Positions 25,927-34,738 of a DNA stretch of 64,000 bases are shown here, in pieces. Where the stretch lies: the NCBI RefSeq assembly GCF_042680125.1, contig NZ_JBHTNY010000013.1, one strand, 5' to 3'. Both the position numbers and the translations under genes were made by a program. Source of the stretch: Robinsoniella peoriensis. GTDB taxonomy: Bacteria; Bacillota; Clostridia; Lachnospirales; Lachnospiraceae. The notes under the pieces are model-generated. The model saw only the letters and a program-made list of their open reading frames with translations, did not search any database and was not told where the DNA came from. Within the stretch, counting starts at the first letter, position 1; each line of letters starts with the position of its first letter.

Positions 25927-27811
25927 TTTTAGAATAAAAAGTTACCGTAACCCCACCTTGTGGGTTTTCCGTATAAATCAGTCCCCGCTCCCGGGGATAA
26001 TACATCATCAGCCTATTCTGCACATTTTTGATACCAATATGCCGGTCTTCCCTTTCATCAGTAACAACGCAATCCCCTTCGCTTAAGAGCTGCTCTACCA
26101 TTTCCCATGCTTCTTTTTCCATACCAACTCCATTATCGGATACCGTTATCTTGACGTAATCCCTGCGGGTCTCGTCCGCTTGTACCGAAAGGCTGATCAT
26201 CCCCGTATACCCTTTATTGCGCAAACCGTGCATCACACTGTTTTCTACAATGGGCTGCAAAATAAAATTAGGAATTTCAGCCTGTTCCAGCATCTGATCA
26301 ATTTCATAGGCACACCGGAGGTTGGGATACCGGCAGCTCATCAGCCCCAGATAAGCCTGTACTAATTTCACTTCATGGGCAATGCTGACGATCTGGCTGT
26401 CTACTTTCACACTCAGCCGAAAAAAATCTACCAGCATCAGGATCATATTGGCTACTTCCATATCCCCGTTCAGTTCCGATTTCAGCCGGATTGTATCCAG
26501 GGTATTGTACAAAAAATGCGGATTGATCTGATTCTTCAAATAAAGCAGCGACATTTTCTGCTGTAAAAGCTGCGCCTCCTTTAGCCTTACTTTCCCTTTA
26601 TACTCCGATTGGATTAACTCATTGATTCTATCCATCATCTGATTAAATGCTGCAATCATCTGCCCAACCTCATCCTCCACCTCTACTTCAAACCTGAGAT
26701 TTAGCTTGTCCGGATCAAAGTTTTCCAGGGAATGGGAAAGCGTTAACAGCGGCTGCAAAGTCTTTTTCGTAAAAAAGTAATTAAAGAAAACCGTTACTGC
26801 TACCAAAGCAAAAAATAATATACTTAATATCTTTATAAACAACATTGCATTTCCGGTAATAATTTCCATGGGCTTTCGTATAATCAGGGTCATACTGCTA
26901 TATTCTGAAGTCTGGTACGAAACCAGATACTGCCCCTTTTTGCAGATGCCATTCCTGGCAACCACTCTTGTTTCCTTTACACGATACCGGTCAGAATGAA
27001 TTTCATCGATATTTTTTCCAATATAGTTCTGACTGCTGTCACATACAATATCCCCTTCTTCCGTAATCAGGGTAAATTCCGAATCACCATCCAGATATTC
27101 CTCCAGTACCTCCTGCATCACCTCCACCTGGGCGGTTAAAACAATGTGCCCGATCCGCTTGTTTGGCGAAAACCCCTTCACTTCCCTTACCAGATACAGG
27201 CAAGTATTCTTTAGTGGGTTTTTTAACAGCGGCGTATAAAACCGCATGAATTCCGGCTGTATTCCCAAACGCATGACACAGCCGTTGATCTGTTCTTCCT
27301 GTCCCTCCCACATTTCCATTTTTCTGATAAAATTTTGTATATCATAGTCCAGTTTCCGGGCAGGATTTAAAGTGTCATTTGCCATAATTAAAGAATCTGA
27401 ATTGAAAATATATATGCCGTCAATGTCCTCCCGAATAGTAATCAGGGAGGTATACAGCGCATTCAGGTATTTTTCGGATGCCAGCTGTTCCCCATAGGTA
27501 TCAATGCCATAATTTTTCAATATGTCCTGCGTCTTTTCATCAGAATAGCACATCATGGATACACGCGCCATATCCTTTAATTTATTGTCCGCAGAACTCA
27601 ATGAGTTGGCAAGATACACACCCATTTTCTGTTCTTCACCGGCTATCGACTGCCTGTAGTTGACTACGCCCAAAACGATACCCATGATTACAAATCCAAT
27701 CAGGCTGATCAATGTATTTACCGCCGTAACACGTGTGCTTAAACGCCTGCCCGCTCTCCTCTGCACTTTTGGTTGCCCCTGATTTCCCTGCCCTTTTCCG
27801 GATGCAGTCAC
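25910..27811 (-). CDS. YesM-type sensor histidine kinase, C-terminal tail altered by Tn916
   Basis: A 633-residue membrane kinase. A basic N-terminus and first helix (about 30-52) lead to a large extracellular sensor (55-310), then a second helix (LFIKILSILFFALVAVTVFF), HAMP, the phosphoacceptor helix with NPHFLYNTLDTIRLKSEL and a HATPase domain with SDNGVGME. Its start overlaps the upstream permease by 4 bases. The last three residues (MKI) come from the transposon end. In the reconstructed empty site the protein ends SKGDTE, with its stop overlapping the next gene. Function is probably preserved. The partner regulator lies at 4962-5720. Confidence 0.93.
   Translation of the reverse strand: MTASGKGQGNQGQPKVQRRAGRRLSTRVTAVNTLISLIGFVIMGIVLGVVNYRQSIAGEEQKMGVYLANSLSSADNKLKDMARVSMMCYSDEKTQDILKNYGIDTYGEQLASEKYLNALYTSLITIREDIDGIYIFNSDSLIMANDTLNPARKLDYDIQNFIRKMEMWEGQEEQINGCVMRLGIQPEFMRFYTPLLKNPLKNTCLYLVREVKGFSPNKRIGHIVLTAQVEVMQEVLEEYLDGDSEFTLITEEGDIVCDSSQNYIGKNIDEIHSDRYRVKETRVVARNGICKKGQYLVSYQTSEYSSMTLIIRKPMEIITGNAMLFIKILSILFFALVAVTVFFNYFFTKKTLQPLLTLSHSLENFDPDKLNLRFEVEVEDEVGQMIAAFNQMMDRINELIQSEYKGKVRLKEAQLLQQKMSLLYLKNQINPHFLYNTLDTIRLKSELNGDMEVANMILMLVDFFRLSVKVDSQIVSIAHEVKLVQAYLGLMSCRYPNLRCAYEIDQMLEQAEIPNFILQPIVENSVMHGLRNKGYTGMISLSVQADETRRDYVKITVSDNGVGMEKEAWEMVEQLLSEGDCVVTDEREDRHIGIKNVQNRLMMYYPRERGLIYTENPQGGVTVTFYSKNSMKI
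25921..25931. repeat. Right copy of the 11-bp flanking direct repeat
   Basis: TACTATTTTTA, identical to 7415-7425. It lies within the 3' end of the sensor kinase gene and marks the target of insertion. Confidence 0.7.
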
Positions 27812-28605
27812 CCTTTCACTGCCCCGGCAGTCATCCCCGCAATAAGGAATTTAGAGCCAAAAATATAGAATATTGCGATTGGCAGCAGGCAGATCACAAG
27901 AGATGCATACATAACTTCTATGGGGAAATTCTGGGAACCTGCTGTTTGTACAAAGCGCAGAGGGACTACGGATATAGGCTGAACGGAAGTATCATTTATA
28001 AAAATCATTGCCATCTGTAATTCATTCCAGGCTCCAAGAAAAGTCTGTATCAGCACAAATGCCATGCCCGGTACCGCGATGGGCATCATCACCTTGACAA
28101 AAGTTTTAAATACTCCCGCACCATCAATTCGTGCAGCTTCCATTAGTTCATTTGGCAATCCGTCAAAATAATTCTTTAAAACCATCAGGTTAAAACAACT
28201 GTTCAGTGTTGCATATGGAAATATCAGGGAAAATGCCGTGTTATTAATATGTAAACCCTTCACAATCTGGAATAATGGAAATATCAACGCTGAAGTAGGA
28301 ATCATCATCCCTGTTAATAAAAGGTAATACAAAACCTTTTTTCCCGGGAACTCCAATTTTGAAAAGGAAAATGCACCCATTGCAGATACCACCGATACAA
28401 TCAGCAATGTTCCGAATACTACAATAAAACTGGTCAGAAAATTAGGAAGCAGATTGACTTCTTCAAATACTTTTGTGTAATTCCCGATCCCATTTCCTTC
28501 AAAAGACCTGATTAACATAAGAATTAAAGGAAATAGGAACAAAAATGTGAATATCACGCATATGATCTGTCCTAATAAACTGTATATCTTCGAATTTCTC
28601 ATCAA
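27808..28605 (-). CDS. Sugar ABC transporter permease, MalG type
   Basis: A 265-residue membrane protein with six predicted helices and the EAA loop for ATPase contact (ELMEAARIDGAGVFKTFVKV), ending with the usual FIAGMTAGAVKG. It overlaps the next gene (sensor kinase) and the preceding permease by 4 bases each. CUT1 family. No ATPase gene is linked. Confidence 0.92.
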   Translation of the reverse strand: MMRNSKIYSLLGQIICVIFTFLFLFPLILMLIRSFEGNGIGNYTKVFEEVNLLPNFLTSFIVVFGTLLIVSVVSAMGAFSFSKLEFPGKKVLYYLLLTGMMIPTSALIFPLFQIVKGLHINNTAFSLIFPYATLNSCFNLMVLKNYFDGLPNELMEAARIDGAGVFKTFVKVMMPIAVPGMAFVLIQTFLGAWNELQMAMIFINDTSVQPISVVPLRFVQTAGSQNFPIEVMYASLVICLLPIAIFYIFGSKFLIAGMTAGAVKG

Positions 28606-29513
28606 CCTGCCAACTCCTTATCTTTATCATTGTGGTAGTACATTTTTAATTGAATCAATGTAATTACCAGGGCTATCACAAACATAATCACAACAACCGC
28701 TGACCCCTCTCCCTGCTTGAAAAGTGCAAATGATTTTTTATAAATGTATGTTGAGAAAAATTCTGTGGCATAATTAGGGCCGCCTTTTGTCAGCACAAAC
28801 GGCAAATCAAAACATTTGAGTGATCCCAGCATCCCCATGATAAATAACGTATAATGCGTACTTCTTAGCAGCGGGAAAGTAATCTTCGTAAACTGCTGTA
28901 CCTTGTTCGCCCCGTCAATTGTTGCCGCTTCATACAGATCACCGGATATATTCAGCATATTGGCATAGTACATCAGCATACTGTATCCCGTCCACTGCCA
29001 GATATTAACGAACACAATACACGCCAGCGCCCACTTTGGATCTGCCAGCCATTGCTGACAAAGGCTCTCCAAACCTGCACTTCTTAAAAACAGATTCAAA
29101 AACCCCCTGTTTGTTTCAAAGATTTTCGAAAAGATATTCCCCACAATCGCCGGGGTTGCCACTACCGGTAAGTAAAAAATAATCCGGTAGAAACCGCTGA
29201 AATGAATCTTTCTGGAAAAAAACGATGCAAAAACAAGGCCCAGGAATGCCTGAAAAATAATCGTGCACAGAGCAAAAATCACAAAATTTTTCCCAATCTT
29301 CAGAATAACAGGGTCCGTAAGTATCGTGGCATAATTCTTGAATCCAATAAATGTCTTCTGGATATCAATTCCATTCCAATCGTAAAAACTAATTATGAAA
29401 TTATAAATTATGGGATACACGATGAATATACCAAAAAGTGCTGTCAGCGGCAGAATAAATACATATCCGATTAATTTTTTGCCTTTCACATGGTGAAACC
29501 GCTTTTCTTTCAC
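28602..29513 (-). CDS. Sugar ABC transporter permease, MalF type
   Basis: A 303-residue first permease with the EAA loop (DLYEAATIDGANKVQQFTKI) and six membrane helices. The N-terminal helix begins VFILPLTALFGIFIVYPIIY. It pairs with the MalG-type permease downstream and receives substrate from the lipoprotein encoded 16 bases upstream. Substrate unknown. Confidence 0.92.
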   Translation of the reverse strand: MKEKRFHHVKGKKLIGYVFILPLTALFGIFIVYPIIYNFIISFYDWNGIDIQKTFIGFKNYATILTDPVILKIGKNFVIFALCTIIFQAFLGLVFASFFSRKIHFSGFYRIIFYLPVVATPAIVGNIFSKIFETNRGFLNLFLRSAGLESLCQQWLADPKWALACIVFVNIWQWTGYSMLMYYANMLNISGDLYEAATIDGANKVQQFTKITFPLLRSTHYTLFIMGMLGSLKCFDLPFVLTKGGPNYATEFFSTYIYKKSFALFKQGEGSAVVVIMFVIALVITLIQLKMYYHNDKDKELAG

Positions 29514-29529
29514 ATTTTCCCCTCCCGTA

Positions 29530-30879
29530 CTATCTTTGCTGGGCTTTTGAAGCAGTTTCTATGGTCTCTGCCGCCTCTTTCGGAGTTACTTCGTTCAAAG
29601 CCAGCGATATCAATGTATCCGTTATACTCTGCTTCAATTCTGCATAAGACATTTCCCGATAACCGGCAACATTGGTCTCTGCCTGCTTTTGAATATAATC
29701 CATATTTTTCAACCCATCCTCGCTCATTCTCCCCACATCTAACTTCAGGTCTGACCTGGACGGACAATACTGGAAATATTGATTGACCAGAATATCCTGC
29801 CCGTCATGCAGCATATAATCAATAAACTTCCACGCCGCTTCCGGATTTTTGGTATTTTTATTCATACACAGGCACACGTCCACACCGGCAGTTACCGGAC
29901 TTACCTTCCCATCATTATTCCAGTCAATCAGAAAGATATCATGATCTGCTCCATCCCCGTTAAAGACTTTGTTTATCTGGGGATCTGCCGTATTCAGATA
30001 AGCAGCTCCCGTCCATGAGCCGTTTAGTATCATCGGAATGCTTCCTTCTTTTTCGAAAAGGTCTGTCGTATCACTGTACATATTTACACCCAGTGAACCA
30101 TCCTGAAAAATGCCCCCGGTAAACAGCGACTGCCAGATCCCGAAGGATTCCACCAATTCATCATCTGTAAATGGTACCTCTCCCTCTATCGCTGCATACA
30201 GCTTCTCAGAGTTGATGTCATTAGCTATACTCATCCAGGTGTCAATATTAATCCAGGCGTCTTTTGCACCGATTGCCAGTGGATACTGCCCCTCTTCCCG
30301 CAGGACTTCTGCATTGTTTTTCAGGTCATCCAATGATTTTGGTACATCCAGGTTGTAGTCTTTTAGCATGTTCACATCTGCCCAGGCATAGCCTGCATAG
30401 GTGAGCCCCAGCGGGAGCCCGTAATAATTGCCGTCCTGTTTGTCCTTCAGCAAGTCTTTGCAATAGTCCAGAAACCCGGATTCCCAATCCTTTCCCCAGG
30501 CTTTCTCAGCAAATTCTGTCAGATTCATTTCGAAATCCTGAAATTCCTTAATCGTGGTTCCGGTCTGCATTCCAAATACATCCGGTCCCTGTCCGCTTGC
30601 CATATCAATCTTCATCTTTTCCACGTGATCCGAATATGGCATATAAACATAGTTTACTTTAATGTCGGGATTCTTCGATTCAAAATCTGCAATCAGCGTT
30701 TCAATTGCCTCTCCTTCCCCGGGATTCCAGGTCTGAAACGTAATTTCCGTTACACCTTCCTTCTGGACTTCCTTGTCCGACGCAGCCGTCTGTCCGCCGC
30801 TTTCCTTAGAAGAACATCCCGAAAGCCAGGCGCCCACCACACAAACTGCCAATCCACTGTAAATCCATTTCTTTTTCAT
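29530..30879 (-). CDS. Extracellular sugar-binding lipoprotein
   Basis: A 449-residue family 1 solute-binding protein. The lipobox LSGC places the lipidated Cys at residue 22, followed by a Ser/Lys/Glu-rich linker and a binding domain (VTEITFQTWNPGEGEAIETL). First gene of the operon that also encodes two permeases, the sensor kinase, the ADP-ribosylglycohydrolase and the response regulator. AAAGGAGG precedes ATG 30879. An inverted repeat about 90 bases upstream may be the regulator's target. The ligand is not evident. Confidence 0.9.
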   Translation of the reverse strand: MKKKWIYSGLAVCVVGAWLSGCSSKESGGQTAASDKEVQKEGVTEITFQTWNPGEGEAIETLIADFESKNPDIKVNYVYMPYSDHVEKMKIDMASGQGPDVFGMQTGTTIKEFQDFEMNLTEFAEKAWGKDWESGFLDYCKDLLKDKQDGNYYGLPLGLTYAGYAWADVNMLKDYNLDVPKSLDDLKNNAEVLREEGQYPLAIGAKDAWINIDTWMSIANDINSEKLYAAIEGEVPFTDDELVESFGIWQSLFTGGIFQDGSLGVNMYSDTTDLFEKEGSIPMILNGSWTGAAYLNTADPQINKVFNGDGADHDIFLIDWNNDGKVSPVTAGVDVCLCMNKNTKNPEAAWKFIDYMLHDGQDILVNQYFQYCPSRSDLKLDVGRMSEDGLKNMDYIQKQAETNVAGYREMSYAELKQSITDTLISLALNEVTPKEAAETIETASKAQQR

Positions 30880-30964
30880 TTACGATAACCTCCTTTTCTT
30901 TGTGATTACAAGGTACATTATATCTGTTTGCAGTCTGGCATTATACCCGTTTTTTTGTTCATAA

Positions 30965-30990
30965 TGTGTCAATATTATACATATGACACA
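30965..30990. promoter_or_regulatory. Inverted repeat upstream of the binding-protein operon
   Basis: TGTGTCA (30965-30971) faces TGACACA (30984-30990) across 12 bases. Two TATAAT boxes lie downstream on the minus strand, the nearer one 21 bases from a consensus TTGACA. This arrangement suits an activator-dependent promoter, for instance one bound by the AraC-type regulator. Confidence 0.35.
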
Positions 30991-31002
30991 AAAACAGATA
31001 TT

Positions 31003-31045
31003 AAAAAAGACGGATTTGAAATTTATTGATAATTTCAAATCCGCC
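31003..31045 (-). terminator. Intrinsic terminator downstream of the acetyltransferase region
   Basis: On the minus strand CGGATTTGAAATT pairs with AATTTCAAATCCG around a 7-base loop and is followed by TCTTTTTT. It closes the transcript that includes the acetyltransferase gene. Confidence 0.75.
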
Positions 31046-31088
31046 AATACTGTTTAAATTTAAGTTTACTTTCCACCAACATGGGTGT

Positions 31089-31205
31089 TCACTGTTTTTC
31101 CTTTATTTTCACAAGTTCCTCCACAAACCGCTCTCCCTCATTGACCCGGGAGGCACTAGTACTACAGCGAACAATTTCATCTAAGACAGGCAGCCTGGCA
31201 TTTTT
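31089..31205 (-). pseudogene. In-frame 38-codon tail after the acetyltransferase stop, unrecognised
   Basis: Directly after the TAG of the acetyltransferase the same frame stays open and reads NARLPVLDEIVRCSTSASRV, then NEGERFVEELVKIKEKQ and a stop at 31089, followed by a terminator. Composition looks like real coding sequence with two C-terminal helices. It could be the end of a lost gene or a C-terminus separated by a nonsense change. The family's usual length favours the first view. Confidence 0.3.
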
Positions 31206-31715
31206 CTATGCCAGTTCCCCTGCTAATGCCGGTAAAGCATCACCTGTAAGACGGTAAATTGTCCACTCATCCATAGGTATTGCGCCCATGCGTTTATAGA
31301 ACGCAATTGATGAAGTATTCCAATCCAGACAGCACCAGTCCATACGGCCGCAGCCACGGTCTGTGGCGATTTTCGCAATGCATGCCAGCATCAGCTTGCC
31401 ATATCCATTGCCTCTTGCTTCCGGCAGAACAAATACATCCTCCAGATACATACAGGCTTTCCCCTGGAAAGTAGAGAAACTGTGAAAATATACCGCAAAA
31501 GCTACTGCCTGCCCGTTTTGTTCACCAAAGACAACCTCTGCCTGATTTTTTACAAATATGGAATCATAGAGAATCTCCTCTGTAGCAACCACCTCGTCCT
31601 CCATTTTTTCATATACAGCCAGAGCCTTAATGAAATTTAGAATTAAAGGTGCATCTTCTTTCTCTGCAAACCGTATTTTGAATGATGGATCTTTTGTTTC
31701 TAAATAATTTGCCAT
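31206..31715 (-). CDS. GNAT-family N-acetyltransferase
   Basis: A 169-residue cytoplasmic acetyltransferase related to diamine/thialysine acetyltransferases. The acetyl-CoA loop is visible as DVFVLPEARGNGYGKLMLA, and the conserved WCCLDWNTSSIAFYKRMGA follows. The start at 31715 (MANYLETKDPSFKIRF) is supported by GGAGG seven bases upstream. A longer open frame reaching 32027 enters the palindromic repeat and is not coding. It is followed by an in-frame tail after the stop. Substrate is probably a small amine; this is family inference. Confidence 0.88.
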   Translation of the reverse strand: MANYLETKDPSFKIRFAEKEDAPLILNFIKALAVYEKMEDEVVATEEILYDSIFVKNQAEVVFGEQNGQAVAFAVYFHSFSTFQGKACMYLEDVFVLPEARGNGYGKLMLACIAKIATDRGCGRMDWCCLDWNTSSIAFYKRMGAIPMDEWTIYRLTGDALPALAGELA

Positions 31716-31822
31716 GTGTTTCCTCCATTTTGATGATTTTAACTTTTTCAGATGTGCTTGTATCTTAATGCTTTCGCATACTATACTACCGTCTTTTACA
31801 TAAAATGTCAAAACCTTGTTTT

Positions 31823-32837
31823 TAGTATTACAGCGAGCAGTTATATTTGGGTGTAGCTGAGGAAAGACGCTTTGTATATGATAGGTAGTGTACGGAAAGA
31901 GAAGGAGCGAGCCAGGACATTGATTTGGAAGGCTTACCGCAGAACTGGTATTTTCTAACCTTCCCAGAGCCCTTTTTGGCGGCACGCGGGCATTCACTCC
32001 GAAATCCTGATGCATTTCGCAGCTCACTGCCCGCTTACAATCCGATGTGAGACAGTCGAATCGTATCCGCCAAAAAGCACTCTGGGAAGGTAAGTAAATA
32101 CTCAGCTCTGCTATACGCCTTCCAAATCAATGTCCTGGCTCGCCCCCTTCTCTTTCCGAGATAGCATTCGTTGATACAAAGCTGGTTTTCTCAGCGTGGT
32201 GGGACCCTGGGGTTGTGGCATGCTGGACGCTATTGGCGTAAAGCAGCTTCATCTTATCACTGTAGTGGGATTCTTCATTCTAATACAGTATATTTATGGT
32301 TATAGTACTTACATCCAGTTACTTCTGTGATAGGAAAGCAAGTAAAATTAAACTTTCTCCCTATTCATACTAAACTGTCCAAACACACTCTGCTGAATCC
32401 AAAAACGAACAGCTGGACACAGCCCCAGGGTCTCCACTCGGCTGAGAAAACCAGCTTTGTGGCGACAACCTGGATCTCGGAAAGATGGGTGTGGGAAACT
32501 GGTATGGACAGAGGAAGCGTAGAGCAGAGCTGAGTATTTACTTACCTTTTCGAAGTGTTTTTTGGCGGATAGTATTCGACTGGCTCCCATCGCATACTAA
32601 GCGGGTACTGAACCGAGAAATACATCAGGATTTCTCGGTGAATGCCCGCGTGCCGCCAAAAAGCGCTTCGAAAAGGTTAGAAAATATCAGTTCTGCGGCC
32701 AGCTGACGGAGCCCATGCCAGTTTCCCACACCCATCTTTCCGTACACTACCTATCATCTACAAAGCGTCCTTAATCAGCTAAACCCAAATATAATGCATT
32801 ATAGCCGACCACATATAAAGTGTTAGCTATAGTACTA
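31823..32837. repeat. 1-kb nested palindromic element, three hairpin modules in one outer inverted repeat
   Basis: The outer ends are inverted copies (TAGTAT...ATTTGGGTGTAGCTG at 31823-31859 against the complement of the right end at 32778-32837). Inside are three long palindromes: module A 31893-32159 (arms from CGGAAAGAGAAGG to TTTTGGCGG), module M 32176-32460 (perfect 20-bp arms ACAAAGCTGGTTTTCTCAGC, then 14/15 matching GACCCTGGGG arms) and module B 32478-32742 (30-bp arms with one mismatch). No convincing gene lies inside. Frames up to 80 codons on both strands are by-products of the symmetry. A shorter relative lies at 44594-44987. Probably a non-autonomous mobile element or a large structured RNA. 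Confidence 0.75.
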
Positions 32838-32973
32838 AACGTGGTTTAAAATTGAAAACTGAAAACGAAAACGGAAAGGTGATTTAAAATTGCTTTTTTA
32901 ATTTAATTGACATATAATAAGGTAACTAAAAATATGACTTGATAATAATAAATAATAAAAGGAGGGATCTCAC

Positions 32974-33645
32974 TTGAAAGCATTTCTGTTAATACAATCA
33001 GCTTACCTGCTTAGAATGCTGGGTGCCGCACTCTGCGGTGCAGCCATTGGTTATGAACGTGAGAACCATCTGAAAGTGGCAGGTATCCGGACACATATCA
33101 TAGTGTCTCTCACTTCTGCCCTGATGATGATTATTTCAAAATATGGATTTTATGATGTTCTGGTTACCGATAATATTAATCTGGATCCTTCCCGTATTGC
33201 CGCAGGTATTGTGACGGCTATTGGATTTCTAGGGGCAAGCGTTATTTTTACCAGAAAGATGAATGTAAGCGGACTAACTACCGCAGCCGGAATCTGGGGG
33301 GTGGTTGGAATCGGAATGGCATTTGGCGCCGGGATGTATGTAATCGGTATTGCCGCGACACTTTTTATTCTGATTATGCAATTCGCATTTCACAAGATGA
33401 AGTTCAGAAAAGCTCCCAAGACAGAACAAATTACGGTTCAGGTTGAAGAGGACAAAGATATAAATAAGATTTTAGAAACTGCATTTACTTCTAAGAAGAT
33501 TGTTATATCCAATATCAGGGCAACCCGGTTAGACAATCACCAGCTAGAAATAAAACTTTATGTACGATTTCCGGAATCATATGACATTAATGATGTCGTT
33601 ACGCTGTTAAAAGATACTCCGGAGATTACTTCTATAGATATTTAA
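32974..33645 (+). CDS. MgtC/SapB-family membrane protein
   Basis: A 223-residue protein with an N-terminal MgtC domain of four or five helices (LLRMLGAALCGAAIGYERE, with the conserved Arg/Glu, and AGIVTAIGFLGASVIF) and a C-terminal ACT-like cytoplasmic domain (about 145-223). MgtC proteins are linked to growth in low magnesium and to membrane energetics. They modulate ATP synthase or Mg transport in other bacteria. The start is a TTG eight bases after AAAAGGAGGG; the first ATG codon inside the frame would remove part of the first helix. It converges on the anti-sigma gene. Confidence 0.9.
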   Translation: MKAFLLIQSAYLLRMLGAALCGAAIGYERENHLKVAGIRTHIIVSLTSALMMIISKYGFYDVLVTDNINLDPSRIAAGIVTAIGFLGASVIFTRKMNVSGLTTAAGIWGVVGIGMAFGAGMYVIGIAATLFILIMQFAFHKMKFRKAPKTEQITVQVEEDKDINKILETAFTSKKIVISNIRATRLDNHQLEIKLYVRFPESYDINDVVTLLKDTPEITSIDI

Positions 33646-33678
33646 TGGGAGGATTGCTGATGCAATTCTCCCATTTTA
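33645..33678 (+). terminator. Terminator after the MgtC gene
   Basis: ATGGGAGGATTGC (33645-33657) pairs with GCAATTCTCCCAT (33662-33674), followed by TTTATA. It overlaps the stop codon by one base. Confidence 0.65.
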
Positions 33679-33739
33679 TACTCATTCCATGCAGAGCATG
33701 TCCTCGTTCTGCGTTGTCATGCTCTGCATTTTTATGTTT

Positions 33740-34738
33740 TTAGTTTACACGTTCTGCATTTCCATGCTCAGCATTGCCTCGTCCTGTGTTTACATTATCA
33801 TTACTGGTCTCTGCATTTCTTCGTTCTGTGCTGCCCTGCCCGGCACCATCATGCTCTGCGTTTCTACGTTCTGCACCATCATGTTCTGCACCATTATGTT
33901 CTGCACCATCATGTTCTGCACCATTATGTTCTGCACCATTATATCTCTCACCGCCATTATGTGACTGGTTTTCCTCTGTACCCGCATTACTCTCTTTATC
34001 GGAACGGCCCCGATGCTTACCCTCTGATTCACTCTGAGTATCCTGATTATGGGTTTCAGATGCATGATTATGCATTTCTTTTCTGATATCACTGATAGAA
34101 TGATCTTTACACCCTTCCACGGTAGCATCCGGAACAACTTTTTGTAACTCTGCAATTGCAAGGTACTTTGCCGGACTTACATTTTCTTCTTCCGCCTGCT
34201 TTTTTATATCATCATCTACCGTAAATATTTCGTGGCTGGAGTTGTTGTGATGTTCTTTCAGAATTTTTGTGACAGCCTGCTCCAAAGAAGTTAACCGGGT
34301 TCCTTCTTTCCAGTTAGTGGTAAGGGTTGCTGATATCAGACCATTATTAACAAGATATCCTTCCTGCTCCATTTCACTTACTATGGCTGATACCGCTTCG
34401 CTGTACTTCTTATGCTTTAAATTAAGTGATCCTAGAATTGTTTTACCATCTTCATTATATGCATAAGCGCCAATCACCCAGTCAAGCCGGTTGACGGTTA
34501 ACTCTATACTGGGATTCACGTCAATATCAATATAGGCACTTTCTGTAAAATAGAGATTATAGGACAGTAATCCCACAATGAATATCAGAAAAAGAGATGC
34601 ACATGCTGCCAGCGGGGTTCTTCTTCTGTTAATATGCCGCCTTTTACCTGCTTCTGCCTGAATGAATTTTAAGGTATCCTTTTTCAATTGTTCCTCTGCC
34701 CTGATATTCCTGAAAGCTTCCTTTATTCTATTTTCCAT
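33740..34738 (-). CDS. RsgI-like anti-sigma factor with His-rich repeat tail
   Basis: A 332-residue bitopic membrane protein. A cytoplasmic N-terminus (1-45) that would bind the sigma factor is followed by one membrane helix (about 46-65, PLAACASLFLIFIVGLLSYN), the RsgI-type segment YIDIDVNPSIELTVNRLDWV, whose Asn-Pro is the autoproteolysis site in studied relatives, and a second conserved domain to about residue 200. The last 120 residues are low-complexity Gly/Ala/Glu/His/Asn/Asp repeats. The start ATG at 34738, inside the sigma gene's end, follows AGGGGGTGA. Usual RsgI partners are SigI; here the neighbour is an ECF sigma. A metal-sensing role of the His-rich tail is inference. Confidence 0.8.
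   Translation of the reverse strand: MENRIKEAFRNIRAEEQLKKDTLKFIQAEAGKRRHINRRRTPLAACASLFLIFIVGLLSYNLYFTESAYIDIDVNPSIELTVNRLDWVIGAYAYNEDGKTILGSLNLKHKKYSEAVSAIVSEMEQEGYLVNNGLISATLTTNWKEGTRLTSLEQAVTKILKEHHNNSSHEIFTVDDDIKKQAEEENVSPAKYLAIAELQKVVPDATVEGCKDHSISDIRKEMHNHASETHNQDTQSESEGKHRGRSDKESNAGTEENQSHNGGERYNGAEHNGAEHDGAEHNGAEHDGAERRNAEHDGAGQGSTERRNAETSNDNVNTGRGNAEHGNAERVN
33868..33942. repeat. Five 15-bp tandem repeats encoding Ala-Glu-His-Asn/Asp-Gly
   Basis: Units GTTCTGCACCATCAT / GTTCTGCACCATTAT alternate on the plus strand. They encode the AEHNG/AEHDG repeats near the C-terminus of the anti-sigma factor, and copy number could change by slippage. Confidence 0.85.

Noticed and set aside
31716..32027. 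N-terminal extension of the acetyltransferase
   Set aside because: It runs into the palindromic element, while a GGAGG site marks the true start at 31715.
32838..32973. Magnesium riboswitch upstream of the MgtC gene
   Set aside because: The leader is too short and shows no M-box-like stems; only a TTGACA box and a ribosome binding site are visible.
33868..33942. Possible CRISPR-like array
   Set aside because: Units are contiguous 15-mers without spacers and in frame with a coding sequence.
33689..34037. Cys/Met/Phe-rich plus-strand frames opposite the anti-sigma gene
   Set aside because: They mirror the 15-bp repeats of the anti-sigma tail and lack translation signals.
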